Below, piece after piece: positions 45,531-54,531 of a stretch of DNA of 64,000 nucleotides (positions within the stretch are counted from its first letter, which is position 1; each line of letters begins with the position of its first letter). The stretch comes from Malaciobacter molluscorum LMG 25693 (GTDB taxonomy: Bacteria; Campylobacterota; Campylobacteria; Campylobacterales; Arcobacteraceae): positions 2,170,001-2,234,000 of the forward strand of contig NZ_CP032098.1 in NCBI RefSeq assembly GCF_003544935.1. The letters run 5' to 3'. Below the pieces are notes generated by a model. That model did no database searches, had not been told where the DNA came from, and worked only from the letters and a program-made list of their open reading frames with translations. Position numbers and translations under genes: made by a program.

Positions 45531-46822
45531 TAGTTATTTACAGTTTCCTCTTCATTTTCAATACGTAACATCGTTAAATATGGAAGTTTTGAAGGTAATT
45601 GTATTTTATTAGTATTTCCACTATGAACTGATTCTAACTCTTTATTTGTATCAGTTAAAATCTTATTAAACACTATATAAAATTTATCATCATCTTTTTT
45701 ATATATTTTTCCAATTTCGTTATCACATTCTTCAATTTGTGCACCTATTGGAGCAAATATTTCGATTTCATCGCCAGGATATGTTTTATACTTACAATAA
45801 AAATGTTCTTCATCTTCAGCCACAAGTCCACTAACTTCATAACTTCCTTTACTTAAGGCATATTCATGATTTTGTGTATCATTTTTATCAAAAGGTCTAT
45901 GGATTAAATATGCATCTGTAAAACCTCTATTTTTTGTAGTATATAACTCTTTTTGATACTTATTTGCATCAAATTTATTATCAAAATAATCATCAATTGC
46001 TTCTCTATATGCATGTGCTGTAACTGCTGCATAATAAGGAGATTTTGTTCTTCCTTCAATTTTTACAGAATCAACAGCACCTGAATCTAAAATCTCTTGC
46101 ATATGTGAGGCTAAATTCATATCTTTTGAATTAAAAATATATGTTCCAACACCTGGTTCTTCCTCAAGTCTAAATAGTGTACTATGATCTTCATTTGCAG
46201 CATAAAGAGTATATTCAAATCTACAATCATTTGCGCAGCTTCCTCTATTTGGAACTCTACCCATTTGAACTGCACTTACTAAACATCTGCCAGAATATGC
46301 AAAACACATAGATCCATGTACAAAAATTTCTATTTCCATATCAGGAAGATGTTTTTTTATCTCTTTTACATCTTTTAATGAAATCTCACGTGCAGCGATA
46401 ATTCTTCTTACACCCATATCCCAAAAAACTTGTGCATCAAGATAATTTAATACATTTGCTTGTGTAGATAAATGTATTGGAATTTGTGGAGCTATTTCTC
46501 TACAAAGTCTAACAACACCAGGTGCAGCTACAATAAAAGCATCTGGTTCAAGCTCTGCCATTTTAATAATATGTTTTTTTAATAATTCTATTTGTGAATT
46601 AAAAGGGAAACCATTAATAGTTGCATATACTTTTTTATCTCTTGCATGAGCATAATCAATACCTTCTTTAAAAGATTCAAAAGTAAACTCTTTTCCTGCT
46701 CTAATTCTTAAACTAAAATGACTAACCCCACCATAAACTGCATCAGCTCCATAAGCAAATGCTATTTTTAATTTTTCTAAGTTACCAGCAGGAGATAGTA
46801 ATTCTATATCTTTTTTATTCAT
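45530..46822 (-). CDS. U32-family (TrhP/YegQ-like) protein
   Basis: About 430 residues. ELLSPAGNLEKLKIAFAYGADAVYGG at the N-terminus, the conserved cysteines in HGSMCFAYSGRCL and GSCANDCRFEY, and SVKIEGRTKSPYYAA define the U32 group now known for tRNA or rRNA hydroxylation with an iron-sulphur centre. I chose ATG at 46822 with AGGGA upstream; an in-frame ATG at 46864 falls inside the predicted -10 box, so it would not be in the mRNA. It overlaps the glycosyltransferase start by one base (TAATG). Confidence 0.88.
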   Translation of the reverse strand: MNKKDIELLSPAGNLEKLKIAFAYGADAVYGGVSHFSLRIRAGKEFTFESFKEGIDYAHARDKKVYATINGFPFNSQIELLKKHIIKMAELEPDAFIVAAPGVVRLCREIAPQIPIHLSTQANVLNYLDAQVFWDMGVRRIIAAREISLKDVKEIKKHLPDMEIEIFVHGSMCFAYSGRCLVSAVQMGRVPNRGSCANDCRFEYTLYAANEDHSTLFRLEEEPGVGTYIFNSKDMNLASHMQEILDSGAVDSVKIEGRTKSPYYAAVTAHAYREAIDDYFDNKFDANKYQKELYTTKNRGFTDAYLIHRPFDKNDTQNHEYALSKGSYEVSGLVAEDEEHFYCKYKTYPGDEIEIFAPIGAQIEECDNEIGKIYKKDDDKFYIVFNKILTDTNKELESVHSGNTNKIQLPSKLPYLTMLRIENEEETVNN

Positions 46823-46863
46823 ATTAATCCCTTGTGCAGCCTTTGCACATATTTTTTCACGCA

Positions 46864-46869
46864 ATTATA
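46864..46869 (-). promoter_or_regulatory. Putative -10 box of the U32 gene
   Basis: TATAAT on the minus strand in TTTTTGATATAATTG, 42 bases before the chosen ATG. It supports the shorter U32 protein because the upstream ATG (46864) overlaps this box. Confidence 0.6.
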
Positions 46870-46944
46870 TCAAAAATTCTTATAAAAAAGATTTTACTAA
46901 AAAGTTAAAAATATTATATAAATAAAAAGAAAGCTAAAAGAAGA

Positions 46945-46960
46945 AGAGCTTAAAAGCTCT
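46945..46960 (-). terminator. Intrinsic terminator of the chemoreceptor gene
   Basis: Stem AGAGCTT / AAGCTCT overlapping the end of the MCP gene, with the stop codon in the loop and TCTTCTTTT following on the minus strand. It separates the chemoreceptor from the U32 gene. Confidence 0.7.
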
Positions 46961-49835
46961 CCCACTCATCTTCATCATTGTTATTAGAAGTAATAACGTT
47001 AGGTTCTTGTTTTTTTAAAATAGGTTTTTTATCTTCTTTTTGTACAATAATTTTTTCTTCTTTTTTAATACTATTTTTTGCTTCAACTTTACTATTATCA
47101 ACAGAAGAACAATACTCTATCTTAATTTTATCAAGACATTCAAATAATTTAGTTGTACAAGTATCCACATCAGCAGATATTTTAGCAAGTAATTCATTTG
47201 GTGCTTTATTTGCATTTTCGTCGATATATTCTTGTACTTTTTTATGTACACAACTATGATACTCTTTTAAAGAAATCCAATTTGAACTTTTTGTAAATAT
47301 ACTACCTTTTGATTCTTCTTGTGCAATCCATTTACCAAAGTCACACTCAGCACATTTAGTTACACTCCAAGATTTTACATCTTTTTGCCCTACTTTTGCA
47401 AAGTTGTTATCTTTAAATAATATGTGATCATTTTTTATTTTTGAAATTTTGAAAACTAAATCAATATCACAAATTTGTTTTTCTTTTGATTTATCAAAAT
47501 TTGCTCTTTGTGAAATTTCATTTAAATTAGAAGAAAGTAAATTAACTCCTTCAGATAAAGAACTTATTTCACTTGCTGAGTTTGCATTAACTTGTGTTGC
47601 TCTATCAAGATTATTAATAGCATCATTAATCTGTACAATTCCTTGTTCTTGTTCTTTACTTGCAGTAGATACAGAATCAATTAAACCAATAGTTTGTTCT
47701 ATTTTTTCATTTAATTCATTATATCCGCCAATCATTTTATTTGAAATAACTTTACCTTCATTTGCTTTTGAAGTTGCTGTTTCAACAAGCTCTTTAATCT
47801 CTTTTGCTGCTTCTGCACTTCTTGAAGCTAGATTCCGCACTTCAGCTGCAACTACAGCAAATCCTTTTCCTGCTTCTCCTGCTGTTGCTGCTTCTACTGC
47901 TGCATTTAAACTTAAAATATTTGTTTGGAATGCTATTTGATCAATTACCGTTATTGCCTCATTTATTGCAGATACTTTGGCATCAATATCCTCCATGGCT
48001 TGAGTAGTTTCTGTTGCCAAAGTTTTACCAACTGTTGAAGAATTATTTAAATCATTTGCTAATGTTGACATTTCATCTACTTTTGCTGTACTAGATTTAA
48101 TAATTGAAGTTATTTCTTCAATTGCAGCTGCTGTTTCTTCTAAACTTGCTGCTTGTTCATTTGCAGATTTTGCTAGTTTTGTAACTTCTTCAGATAAAAT
48201 TTCTGTATCTTGATTTAATTTTTTACCACTAGTTGTAATCATTGCTAAAAATTCTGATACTGTATTTCCTATAAATGTTGTACTTGTAGAAATAGAACCA
48301 ACAATACCATTTGCTGTATGATGTTCATCTTTATTTGTTTTATAATCAAAGTTTGAATTTCCATATTCAACTAATATATTATTAATCTCTTCTAATTTTT
48401 CATTTGTTTTATCTATCATAGAATTAATAGAATGTTTAAGCTTTTGAATAAGTGGATTTGAAGAATCACCATGTACTTTATAAACATAAAATCCATTATT
48501 TACTTTTTGAATTACATCTTCAACCTCTTCAATAACTTTTTCATCTTTTTTATATCCCTCTTTTAAATTATTTATATACCCATTAAAACTATCAACAACT
48601 TTTCCTATTTCATCATCTGAATCTTTTTTGATTGTTTTACTACTTGAATCAGAAGATAATTCTTTAATAGCAATATCTAAATTATTAAGAGGTTTAATAA
48701 TTGCTTTTTTGATTAAATATGTATAAATAAGATAAATCAATACGACTACAATTATTGAATATATTAATATATTTGTAATTATTTCATTAATCTCTGTATG
48801 CGTTTCACCTTCCATTTTAGCAATTTCATTTTGAATATCAGTTACATAAGCTCCTGTACCAATTATCCAATCCCATGGCCCAAACTTTTGAACATATGAA
48901 AATTTTTCTTGTGGTTTATCAAACCCTGGCTTTGGCCATAAATATTTTACAAGTCCACCCTCACTATTTTTATTTGCAACTTTTGACATCTCTTTAAATA
49001 GATATTTATTTTTTGGATCTTTTACATTTGATAAATCTTTTCCATCTAATTGAGGTTTAAAAGGATGCATAATCATATTAGGATGAGAATCGTTTATCCA
49101 AAAATATCCATCTTTGCCATATCTCATTTTTGAAATCGCGTTTAAAGCTTCTAGTTGAATTTTTTTAGTAACATCAGAAACATAAGAACCAGTTCCTATT
49201 ACCCAATTAAAAGGTTTAAATAATTTAACATAAGATACTTTTGCTTGGGGTTTATCAAAGCCTGGTTTTGGCCATACATAATCAACAAACCCTGACTCAT
49301 TTTCTTTTGCAATTTTTGCAAATACCGAGAATATTTTCTTCCCATTTTTATCTTTAAATTCAGATAAATCTTTACCATCAAGTTGTGGTTTAATAGGATG
49401 CATAACAATTACCGCATTTGTATCATTTATCCAAAAATATCCATCTTTGCCGTATTTAGACTCTTTTACAATATTTCTTAAATGTTCTTTTAGTTCATTA
49501 AAAGACATTTTGTTTTTTTGTTTTTTATATTCTGATTGTAAAATAGAAAAAATAAAATTAGTTTGTTCTTCTAAATAATCTTGTACTTCTAATTTTATTT
49601 TATCTATAGAAGTTCTTTCATTGTATGAACTAACTGTTTTTATTGCTAATGAAACATAATTTTTTAATTCCTCCTCTTTTTTTGCATATGCTTCTTTTTT
49701 ATAGTTTTCTATACTTTTATTAGAAAATTTATTTATTGATAATATTGATTCCATTGAAATAATAAAAGCAATAACAACAATTGTAAGAAAAGCTAATACA
49801 AGTAGCTTTGTCTTAATAGATATTTTAGCTAACAT
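46950..49835 (-). CDS. Methyl-accepting chemoreceptor: two Cache modules, CZB domain, C-terminal pentapeptide
   Basis: 961 residues. Membrane helix about 11-33; two near-identical small Cache modules (about 127-222 and 238-335), each with GKDGYFWIND, MHP.KPQLDGKDLS and WPKPGFDKPQ; second membrane helix about 353-375; HAMP; MCP signalling tip IDQIAFQTNILSLNAAVEAA at 631-650; then a CZB zinc-binding domain (His804, Cys831 in CDFGKW, His860, His864). The last residues, DEWESF, resemble the NWETF docking site for CheR and CheB. Small Cache_2 domains often bind organic acids; the ligand here is unknown. A strong -35/-10 promoter precedes it. Confidence 0.95.
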   Translation of the reverse strand: MLAKISIKTKLLVLAFLTIVVIAFIISMESILSINKFSNKSIENYKKEAYAKKEEELKNYVSLAIKTVSSYNERTSIDKIKLEVQDYLEEQTNFIFSILQSEYKKQKNKMSFNELKEHLRNIVKESKYGKDGYFWINDTNAVIVMHPIKPQLDGKDLSEFKDKNGKKIFSVFAKIAKENESGFVDYVWPKPGFDKPQAKVSYVKLFKPFNWVIGTGSYVSDVTKKIQLEALNAISKMRYGKDGYFWINDSHPNMIMHPFKPQLDGKDLSNVKDPKNKYLFKEMSKVANKNSEGGLVKYLWPKPGFDKPQEKFSYVQKFGPWDWIIGTGAYVTDIQNEIAKMEGETHTEINEIITNILIYSIIVVVLIYLIYTYLIKKAIIKPLNNLDIAIKELSSDSSSKTIKKDSDDEIGKVVDSFNGYINNLKEGYKKDEKVIEEVEDVIQKVNNGFYVYKVHGDSSNPLIQKLKHSINSMIDKTNEKLEEINNILVEYGNSNFDYKTNKDEHHTANGIVGSISTSTTFIGNTVSEFLAMITTSGKKLNQDTEILSEEVTKLAKSANEQAASLEETAAAIEEITSIIKSSTAKVDEMSTLANDLNNSSTVGKTLATETTQAMEDIDAKVSAINEAITVIDQIAFQTNILSLNAAVEAATAGEAGKGFAVVAAEVRNLASRSAEAAKEIKELVETATSKANEGKVISNKMIGGYNELNEKIEQTIGLIDSVSTASKEQEQGIVQINDAINNLDRATQVNANSASEISSLSEGVNLLSSNLNEISQRANFDKSKEKQICDIDLVFKISKIKNDHILFKDNNFAKVGQKDVKSWSVTKCAECDFGKWIAQEESKGSIFTKSSNWISLKEYHSCVHKKVQEYIDENANKAPNELLAKISADVDTCTTKLFECLDKIKIEYCSSVDNSKVEAKNSIKKEEKIIVQKEDKKPILKKQEPNVITSNNNDEDEWESF

Positions 49836-49862
49836 ACATATACTCCTTATTAATAATATATG

Positions 49863-49892
49863 ATTTTATCTATAAAGGAATAAAAATGTCAA
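49863..49892 (-). promoter_or_regulatory. Sigma-70 promoter of the chemoreceptor
   Basis: Minus strand TTGACA (49887-49892) and TAAAAT (49863-49868) with 18 bases between them, about 28 bases before the MCP ATG. This is the best -35/-10 pair in the window and indicates sigma-70 rather than sigma-28 control of this chemotaxis gene. The rest of the 237-base divergent gap is AT-rich with no other clear element. Confidence 0.65.
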
Positions 49893-50072
49893 TATTATAA
49901 GGTTTTTATGTATTAAAAAACTTTTTTTGTTTATTTTCGTTTCATTTAAAATTAATTTATTTTTTAATATATTAACTAAAAATATAACACTTTACAAAAT
50001 TATTTTTTATTTTAATACAATGAAAACTTTAATTATGTTATTATAAATAAACTTTCTAGACAGGTATGATAC

Positions 50073-51965
50073 ATGTTAAATAAACTTTTTAAAAAATATA
50101 CCAGAGAAGATTTACTTGAAGCACTAAAAAGTTCTACTTTCAATGATACAAAAGCAGATGCAATGCTTAAAGATGTTGATGTTAATTATAGAGATGAAAC
50201 TAACAAAACTTATTTACATATTATTGCTGAAGCAAATTTAGTTGAATCTTTAAAATGGCTAATATCAAAAAAAGTAGATATTAATGCATTAGACACAGAA
50301 AATAATACTCCTTTGATATATGCATCAAGATATGGATGCACACAAGCGGTTAGAACACTATTGCAATTACATGCAGACCCAAATATTGTTAATGCAAAAG
50401 GAAGAACAGCAATTCAAGAAGCATTAAAAAACAATAAAAAAGATGTATATGTATTATTGAAAAATGTTACTAAAAATCTTGATAATGTTGATGAAGATGG
50501 ACATACAATTATTTTTGATGCAATTGATAGTCAAAATGTTGACTTAGTAAAAGATGTAATAAAATTGCAAGGTAATGCTTTAAATAAAAAAATATTATTT
50601 TATCCAAATACTTATGCTAATACTGCAATTATAAAATTTTTATCAGAATTTATAGATTTAAATACACCTGATGAAAGAGGAAGAACTCCATTATTTTATT
50701 TAGTTAAAAATGGTGCTTTAAACATAGATTCTTTTACATTTGCAATGGAAAAAGGTGCAGATATAAACCATGTAGATGAAGATGGAAATACTGTACTAAT
50801 GGCACTTATAGAAGAAATTATAGAAACAGATCCAAGTGAAAAAGAAAAAATAAAAAATCTTATCGGAATGATTCCATGGTTGATTGATGAAAATGTTGAT
50901 TATAACTTATGTAACAAAAATGGTGACAATGCACTTATGTTAGCAACAAAAAACAACAATCTAAAAGTAGTAGAAACATTACTTGATTATGAAGTTGATC
51001 CAAATTATATAAATGATAGAAATGAAACTGCTCTTGCATTTGCAGCAGTAAAAGGAAAATCAAATATAGATTTAGTATCTCTTCTTTTAGATTATGGTGC
51101 AAGACCAAATATTAGTGATGAAAATGGTAAAACTATTATTGAAAAACTAATTGAAATAGAGCTATATTTAAGAAATAAGAAAAAGCTTAAAATGAAAGCT
51201 CGTCAACAAATTAATGAAAATGAAAACTACAAATCTGTTCTTGAAGAAATATTGCTAAATGGAGAAGTAAATCTAACAATGCTAAATTCAGAAGGTAACC
51301 CTTATTTCTTTGATGCAGTGGAACATGGAAATATTGATTTAGTAAAAATGTTAGTAAAATATGGTGCAGATATTAACTTAAAAAATAAAGATGGATATAA
51401 TATCATTTATTATTATATGTCTAAAAATATATCCTTTAGGAAAATTGCCGACCAACAAAATTATTTAATAATGCTAAGAAATATAATTAGTTTAGGAGCT
51501 GATCCAAACTCAAGGGATGATTTTGGTGGAATCACTTTGCATAAAGCAATTTTAGATAATGATATACAAACTATAAAAGTTCTAATTAATGCAGGTGCAG
51601 ATATTAATGCTGTTGATAATAAAGGTAGAAATATGGTACATAATGCAATGTGGCAAAATAAAGTTAAAGTATTTAGACTTTTATATTCATACAATAAGCA
51701 ATTAATCAACAAACCTGATAAATTTGGAGTATTACCTATAAATTATGCTGCATTTTTAGGATATAATGAACTAGTTATTGAACTTATTGATTCAGGATCT
51801 TATGTAAATAATCCATATAAAAAGACACATTATATATTTAACTTTTTGAAAAAATTTCATAAAAATTTAAGACCACTTCTTGAAAATACAAGAAACCCTG
51901 CTGATCACTTAAAAATGAAAACTTTAGTAGAAAATATGATTAAAGAGTTTAATGTAAAGCTATAA
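50073..51965 (+). CDS. Ankyrin-repeat protein
   Basis: 630 residues with about a dozen ankyrin repeats, for example NTPLIYASRYGCTQAVRTLL, DNALMLATKNNNLKVVETLL and GITLHKAILDNDIQTIKVLI. No signal peptide or membrane helix, so cytosolic. No enzymatic domain is attached. It is divergent from the chemoreceptor across a 237-base gap and convergent with recN. Ankyrin proteins mediate protein contacts; the partner is unknown. Confidence 0.88.
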   Translation: MLNKLFKKYTREDLLEALKSSTFNDTKADAMLKDVDVNYRDETNKTYLHIIAEANLVESLKWLISKKVDINALDTENNTPLIYASRYGCTQAVRTLLQLHADPNIVNAKGRTAIQEALKNNKKDVYVLLKNVTKNLDNVDEDGHTIIFDAIDSQNVDLVKDVIKLQGNALNKKILFYPNTYANTAIIKFLSEFIDLNTPDERGRTPLFYLVKNGALNIDSFTFAMEKGADINHVDEDGNTVLMALIEEIIETDPSEKEKIKNLIGMIPWLIDENVDYNLCNKNGDNALMLATKNNNLKVVETLLDYEVDPNYINDRNETALAFAAVKGKSNIDLVSLLLDYGARPNISDENGKTIIEKLIEIELYLRNKKKLKMKARQQINENENYKSVLEEILLNGEVNLTMLNSEGNPYFFDAVEHGNIDLVKMLVKYGADINLKNKDGYNIIYYYMSKNISFRKIADQQNYLIMLRNIISLGADPNSRDDFGGITLHKAILDNDIQTIKVLINAGADINAVDNKGRNMVHNAMWQNKVKVFRLLYSYNKQLINKPDKFGVLPINYAAFLGYNELVIELIDSGSYVNNPYKKTHYIFNFLKKFHKNLRPLLENTRNPADHLKMKTLVENMIKEFNVKL

Positions 51966-51980
51966 AAATATAGCTTTACA
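51953..51980. terminator. Bidirectional terminator between the ankyrin gene and recN
   Basis: Perfect 12-bp inverted repeat TGTAAAGCTATA / TATAGCTTTACA with an AAAA loop between two convergent genes whose ends are 18 bases apart. Confidence 0.75.
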
Positions 51981-51983
51981 AAA

Positions 51984-53510
51984 TTATTTTAAAAGATTTG
52001 TTGCAAATTGTAGCGCTTCATCTGTTATATTCTCACCACTTATCATTCTTGATATTTCATATATTCTTTGCTTTTTATTTAATAATTTGACACTTGATTT
52101 TCCATCTTTTTTATCAACTAAGAAATGTTGATTTGCAGTTGAAGTTAATTGAGGTTGATGAGAAATCGCAAATATTTGATAAGATTTTGATAATTCACTA
52201 AGAACTGTAGCAATTGCAGAACTTTCTTTACCACTTAAATTTGCATCTATTTCATCTAAAAATAAAACTCCATTTTCAACAATTTGAAACTCACTAATAG
52301 AAGTCAATAATGCAAGTCTTAATCTATTGAACTCACCACTACTTATAGTATCTAAATCAACTCCATTTAATTCAAAAATAACTTCATCAAAACCAGTAGA
52401 ATCTAATGTTTTTTTCTCTATTAAAATTTTTGCATTTGATAAATATAAAAATTTTAAATAATGGTTTATTCTTTTTTCTAAAGTAATAACTGATTTTTTT
52501 CTTTCATTACTAATATTTAAAGCTAATTCTTCTACTTTTATTTTAAGAGATTTTATATCTTTTTCTAACTTACTTTTTTCAAAAGTTATATTTTCATATT
52601 TTTCCAATTCTATTTTTTTTTGCTCTTTATATTCTAAAGCCTCTTTTATAGAACCAAATCTTTTTTGTAACGAAGATAATTTTTCTATTCGATTTAACAC
52701 ATCTTCTATATCTAAGTCTTCTAATTCATATAAAGTATCATTAAATTTCTCAAAATGATTATTAAGCTCATTTATTGCATCATCAAAAAAAGAACCATCT
52801 ACTTCTAATAATTCTAAAGCATTAGATACATAATGTGAATTTTCAAATATTGGAGCAACACTTTTTATTGCATCTTCAATTTTATCTTTTTTAGATAATT
52901 TTCTTTTAATTTCAATTAAATTTTCATACTCTTCAACTTTAGGATCAAGTGCCTCAATCTTTTCTATTTCGAATTTTGCAAACTCTTTTAATTCTTCTAC
53001 TTTATTTTCATCTTCAACAAGCTTATTTAACTCTTTTTGTAATAAGGATAACTTTTTATACTCTTCTTGAAAACTATTTCTTAAACTAATAAAGTTTTTA
53101 TTAGTTTTTGAAGATAATAAATCTAAAGAATCAATTAATTTAGCACTTTCAAAATCACTTTTATCTTTTAAACTTAAATGTTTTATTAATAAAGAAGAAA
53201 ATCTATGTAATCTTTTTTTTGATATTGTCTGATTATTTAAAAGATATCTCGTTTTATCTTTTCTTATCTCTTTTATAACAATTTCATCATTTTTACTAAT
53301 ATCAAAATCTTCATCATTTATAGAACTATATAAAACAACTTCTGCTAATTTTGCTTTTGCTTCTTTTATAGCAAACAAAGATAATATAGATTCCATTAAA
53401 ATAGATTTACCAGCACCACTTGGACCAGTAAAAACAACTAATCCCTTATCAAACTCTAAATCAACTTCGTCAAAAGATAAAAAATCTTTTATAAAAATTC
53501 TATTTATCAT
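51984..53510 (-). CDS. recN: DNA repair ATPase RecN
   Basis: 508 residues, an SMC-like ATPase. Walker A GPSGAGKS at 29-36; coiled-coil arms (about 150-370); ABC signature ISSGEFNRLRLAL and Walker B VLFLDEIDANLSG near the C-terminus. Slightly shorter than the enterobacterial protein. It acts in double-strand break repair. It follows nadK by 6 bases, a common pairing. Confidence 0.95.
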   Translation of the reverse strand: MINRIFIKDFLSFDEVDLEFDKGLVVFTGPSGAGKSILMESILSLFAIKEAKAKLAEVVLYSSINDEDFDISKNDEIVIKEIRKDKTRYLLNNQTISKKRLHRFSSLLIKHLSLKDKSDFESAKLIDSLDLLSSKTNKNFISLRNSFQEEYKKLSLLQKELNKLVEDENKVEELKEFAKFEIEKIEALDPKVEEYENLIEIKRKLSKKDKIEDAIKSVAPIFENSHYVSNALELLEVDGSFFDDAINELNNHFEKFNDTLYELEDLDIEDVLNRIEKLSSLQKRFGSIKEALEYKEQKKIELEKYENITFEKSKLEKDIKSLKIKVEELALNISNERKKSVITLEKRINHYLKFLYLSNAKILIEKKTLDSTGFDEVIFELNGVDLDTISSGEFNRLRLALLTSISEFQIVENGVLFLDEIDANLSGKESSAIATVLSELSKSYQIFAISHQPQLTSTANQHFLVDKKDGKSSVKLLNKKQRIYEISRMISGENITDEALQFATNLLK

Positions 53511-53516
53511 GTCAGA

Positions 53517-54380
53517 TCATTTTCCCCATTGTAATTTTTCATTTAAAACTTGAAAATAATTTCTTGTTTTTCTATGAATCAGTTTTCCTTTTTTAGATGC
53601 AATTTGGATTTTAACTGATTGATTATGTTCTACTTCATAAATATCTTGGCCATCCACAATAACTACTGCTCCTTGATTATCACTAACTGTGAATTCTATT
53701 TCAAAATCTGCTGGTAATACTAAAGGTCTTTGAGTTAAACTATGTGGAGCAACAGGAGTTACTATAAAAACATCAGTTAATGGATAAACAAGTGGACCAC
53801 CAACAGATAAGTTATAAGCTGTTGAACCATTTGGAGTTGAGATAATAACACCATCCCCAAAATAAGAGTTAAAAGGTTTGCCATCTATTTTTGCATCTAT
53901 TTTTATCATTGAAGATAAAGATTTTCTTGATATTACAATATCATTAAATGCAAAAAACTTTTTAATATTTGTACTACCTTTTATTATCATTCTACTATCA
54001 ATTCTATAGTTATCAGTTTCAAGATTATCTAAAAAATTATCCAAATCTGCAATTTTCAAATCAGTTAAAAAGCCTAAATTCCCTAGGTTTATTCCAAGAA
54101 CTGGTTTGTTTGATTTAAATGTTCTTCTTACCACTGATATTAATGTTCCATCACCACCAATTGAAGCAAAAAAATCTACTGTATCACAAATCATATCTAA
54201 ATCATATCCATCTTCATCTATCATAGAAGCACTACTTCTTTCTAAAAAAACTTCTATATTATGCTTTTCAAAACAATGTTTGATTATAAAATAATTTTCT
54301 TTTATTTCTGGAGTTGATGGTCTTAGTATTATTCCAACTTTTGATTTTGATTGTAGTTTTTCTTTAGATATTTTGTGCAA
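53517..54380 (-). CDS. nadK: NAD kinase
   Basis: 287 residues. GGDGT at about 75-79 with LGINLGNLGFLTDL, and the substrate loop NGSTAYNLSVGGPLVYP, identify the ATP-NAD kinase that makes NADP. The start is TTG at 54380 with AAGG 7 bases upstream; no in-frame ATG is better placed. Transcribed together with recN. Confidence 0.95.
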   Translation of the reverse strand: MHKISKEKLQSKSKVGIILRPSTPEIKENYFIIKHCFEKHNIEVFLERSSASMIDEDGYDLDMICDTVDFFASIGGDGTLISVVRRTFKSNKPVLGINLGNLGFLTDLKIADLDNFLDNLETDNYRIDSRMIIKGSTNIKKFFAFNDIVISRKSLSSMIKIDAKIDGKPFNSYFGDGVIISTPNGSTAYNLSVGGPLVYPLTDVFIVTPVAPHSLTQRPLVLPADFEIEFTVSDNQGAVVIVDGQDIYEVEHNQSVKIQIASKKGKLIHRKTRNYFQVLNEKLQWGK

Positions 54381-54465
54381 AGTTTTACCTTCTTATTATA
54401 AATTACACTATTTTATCTAATTTGAGAATAAAGATGCTTTAAATTAACAAATTGTAATATTTTTA

Positions 54466-54499
54466 CAAAAAAAAAGGCCCAGTAAAAAACTGAGCCTTT
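54466..54499 (-). terminator. Intrinsic terminator of the str operon
   Basis: Strong GC-rich stem AAAGGCTCAGT / ACTGGGCCTTT (54473-54499, one G.U pair) with a 5-base loop, followed on the minus strand by a run of T. The most classical terminator in the window, ending rpsL-rpsG-fusA. Confidence 0.88.
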
Positions 54500-54531
54500 A
54501 AAATAAATAGATTAATTATTTGAAGTTTTAA

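Noticed and set aside
47449-47940. A 163-residue plus-strand open frame
   Set aside because: Lies entirely inside the well-supported MCP signalling domain on the opposite strand and shows no recognisable features.
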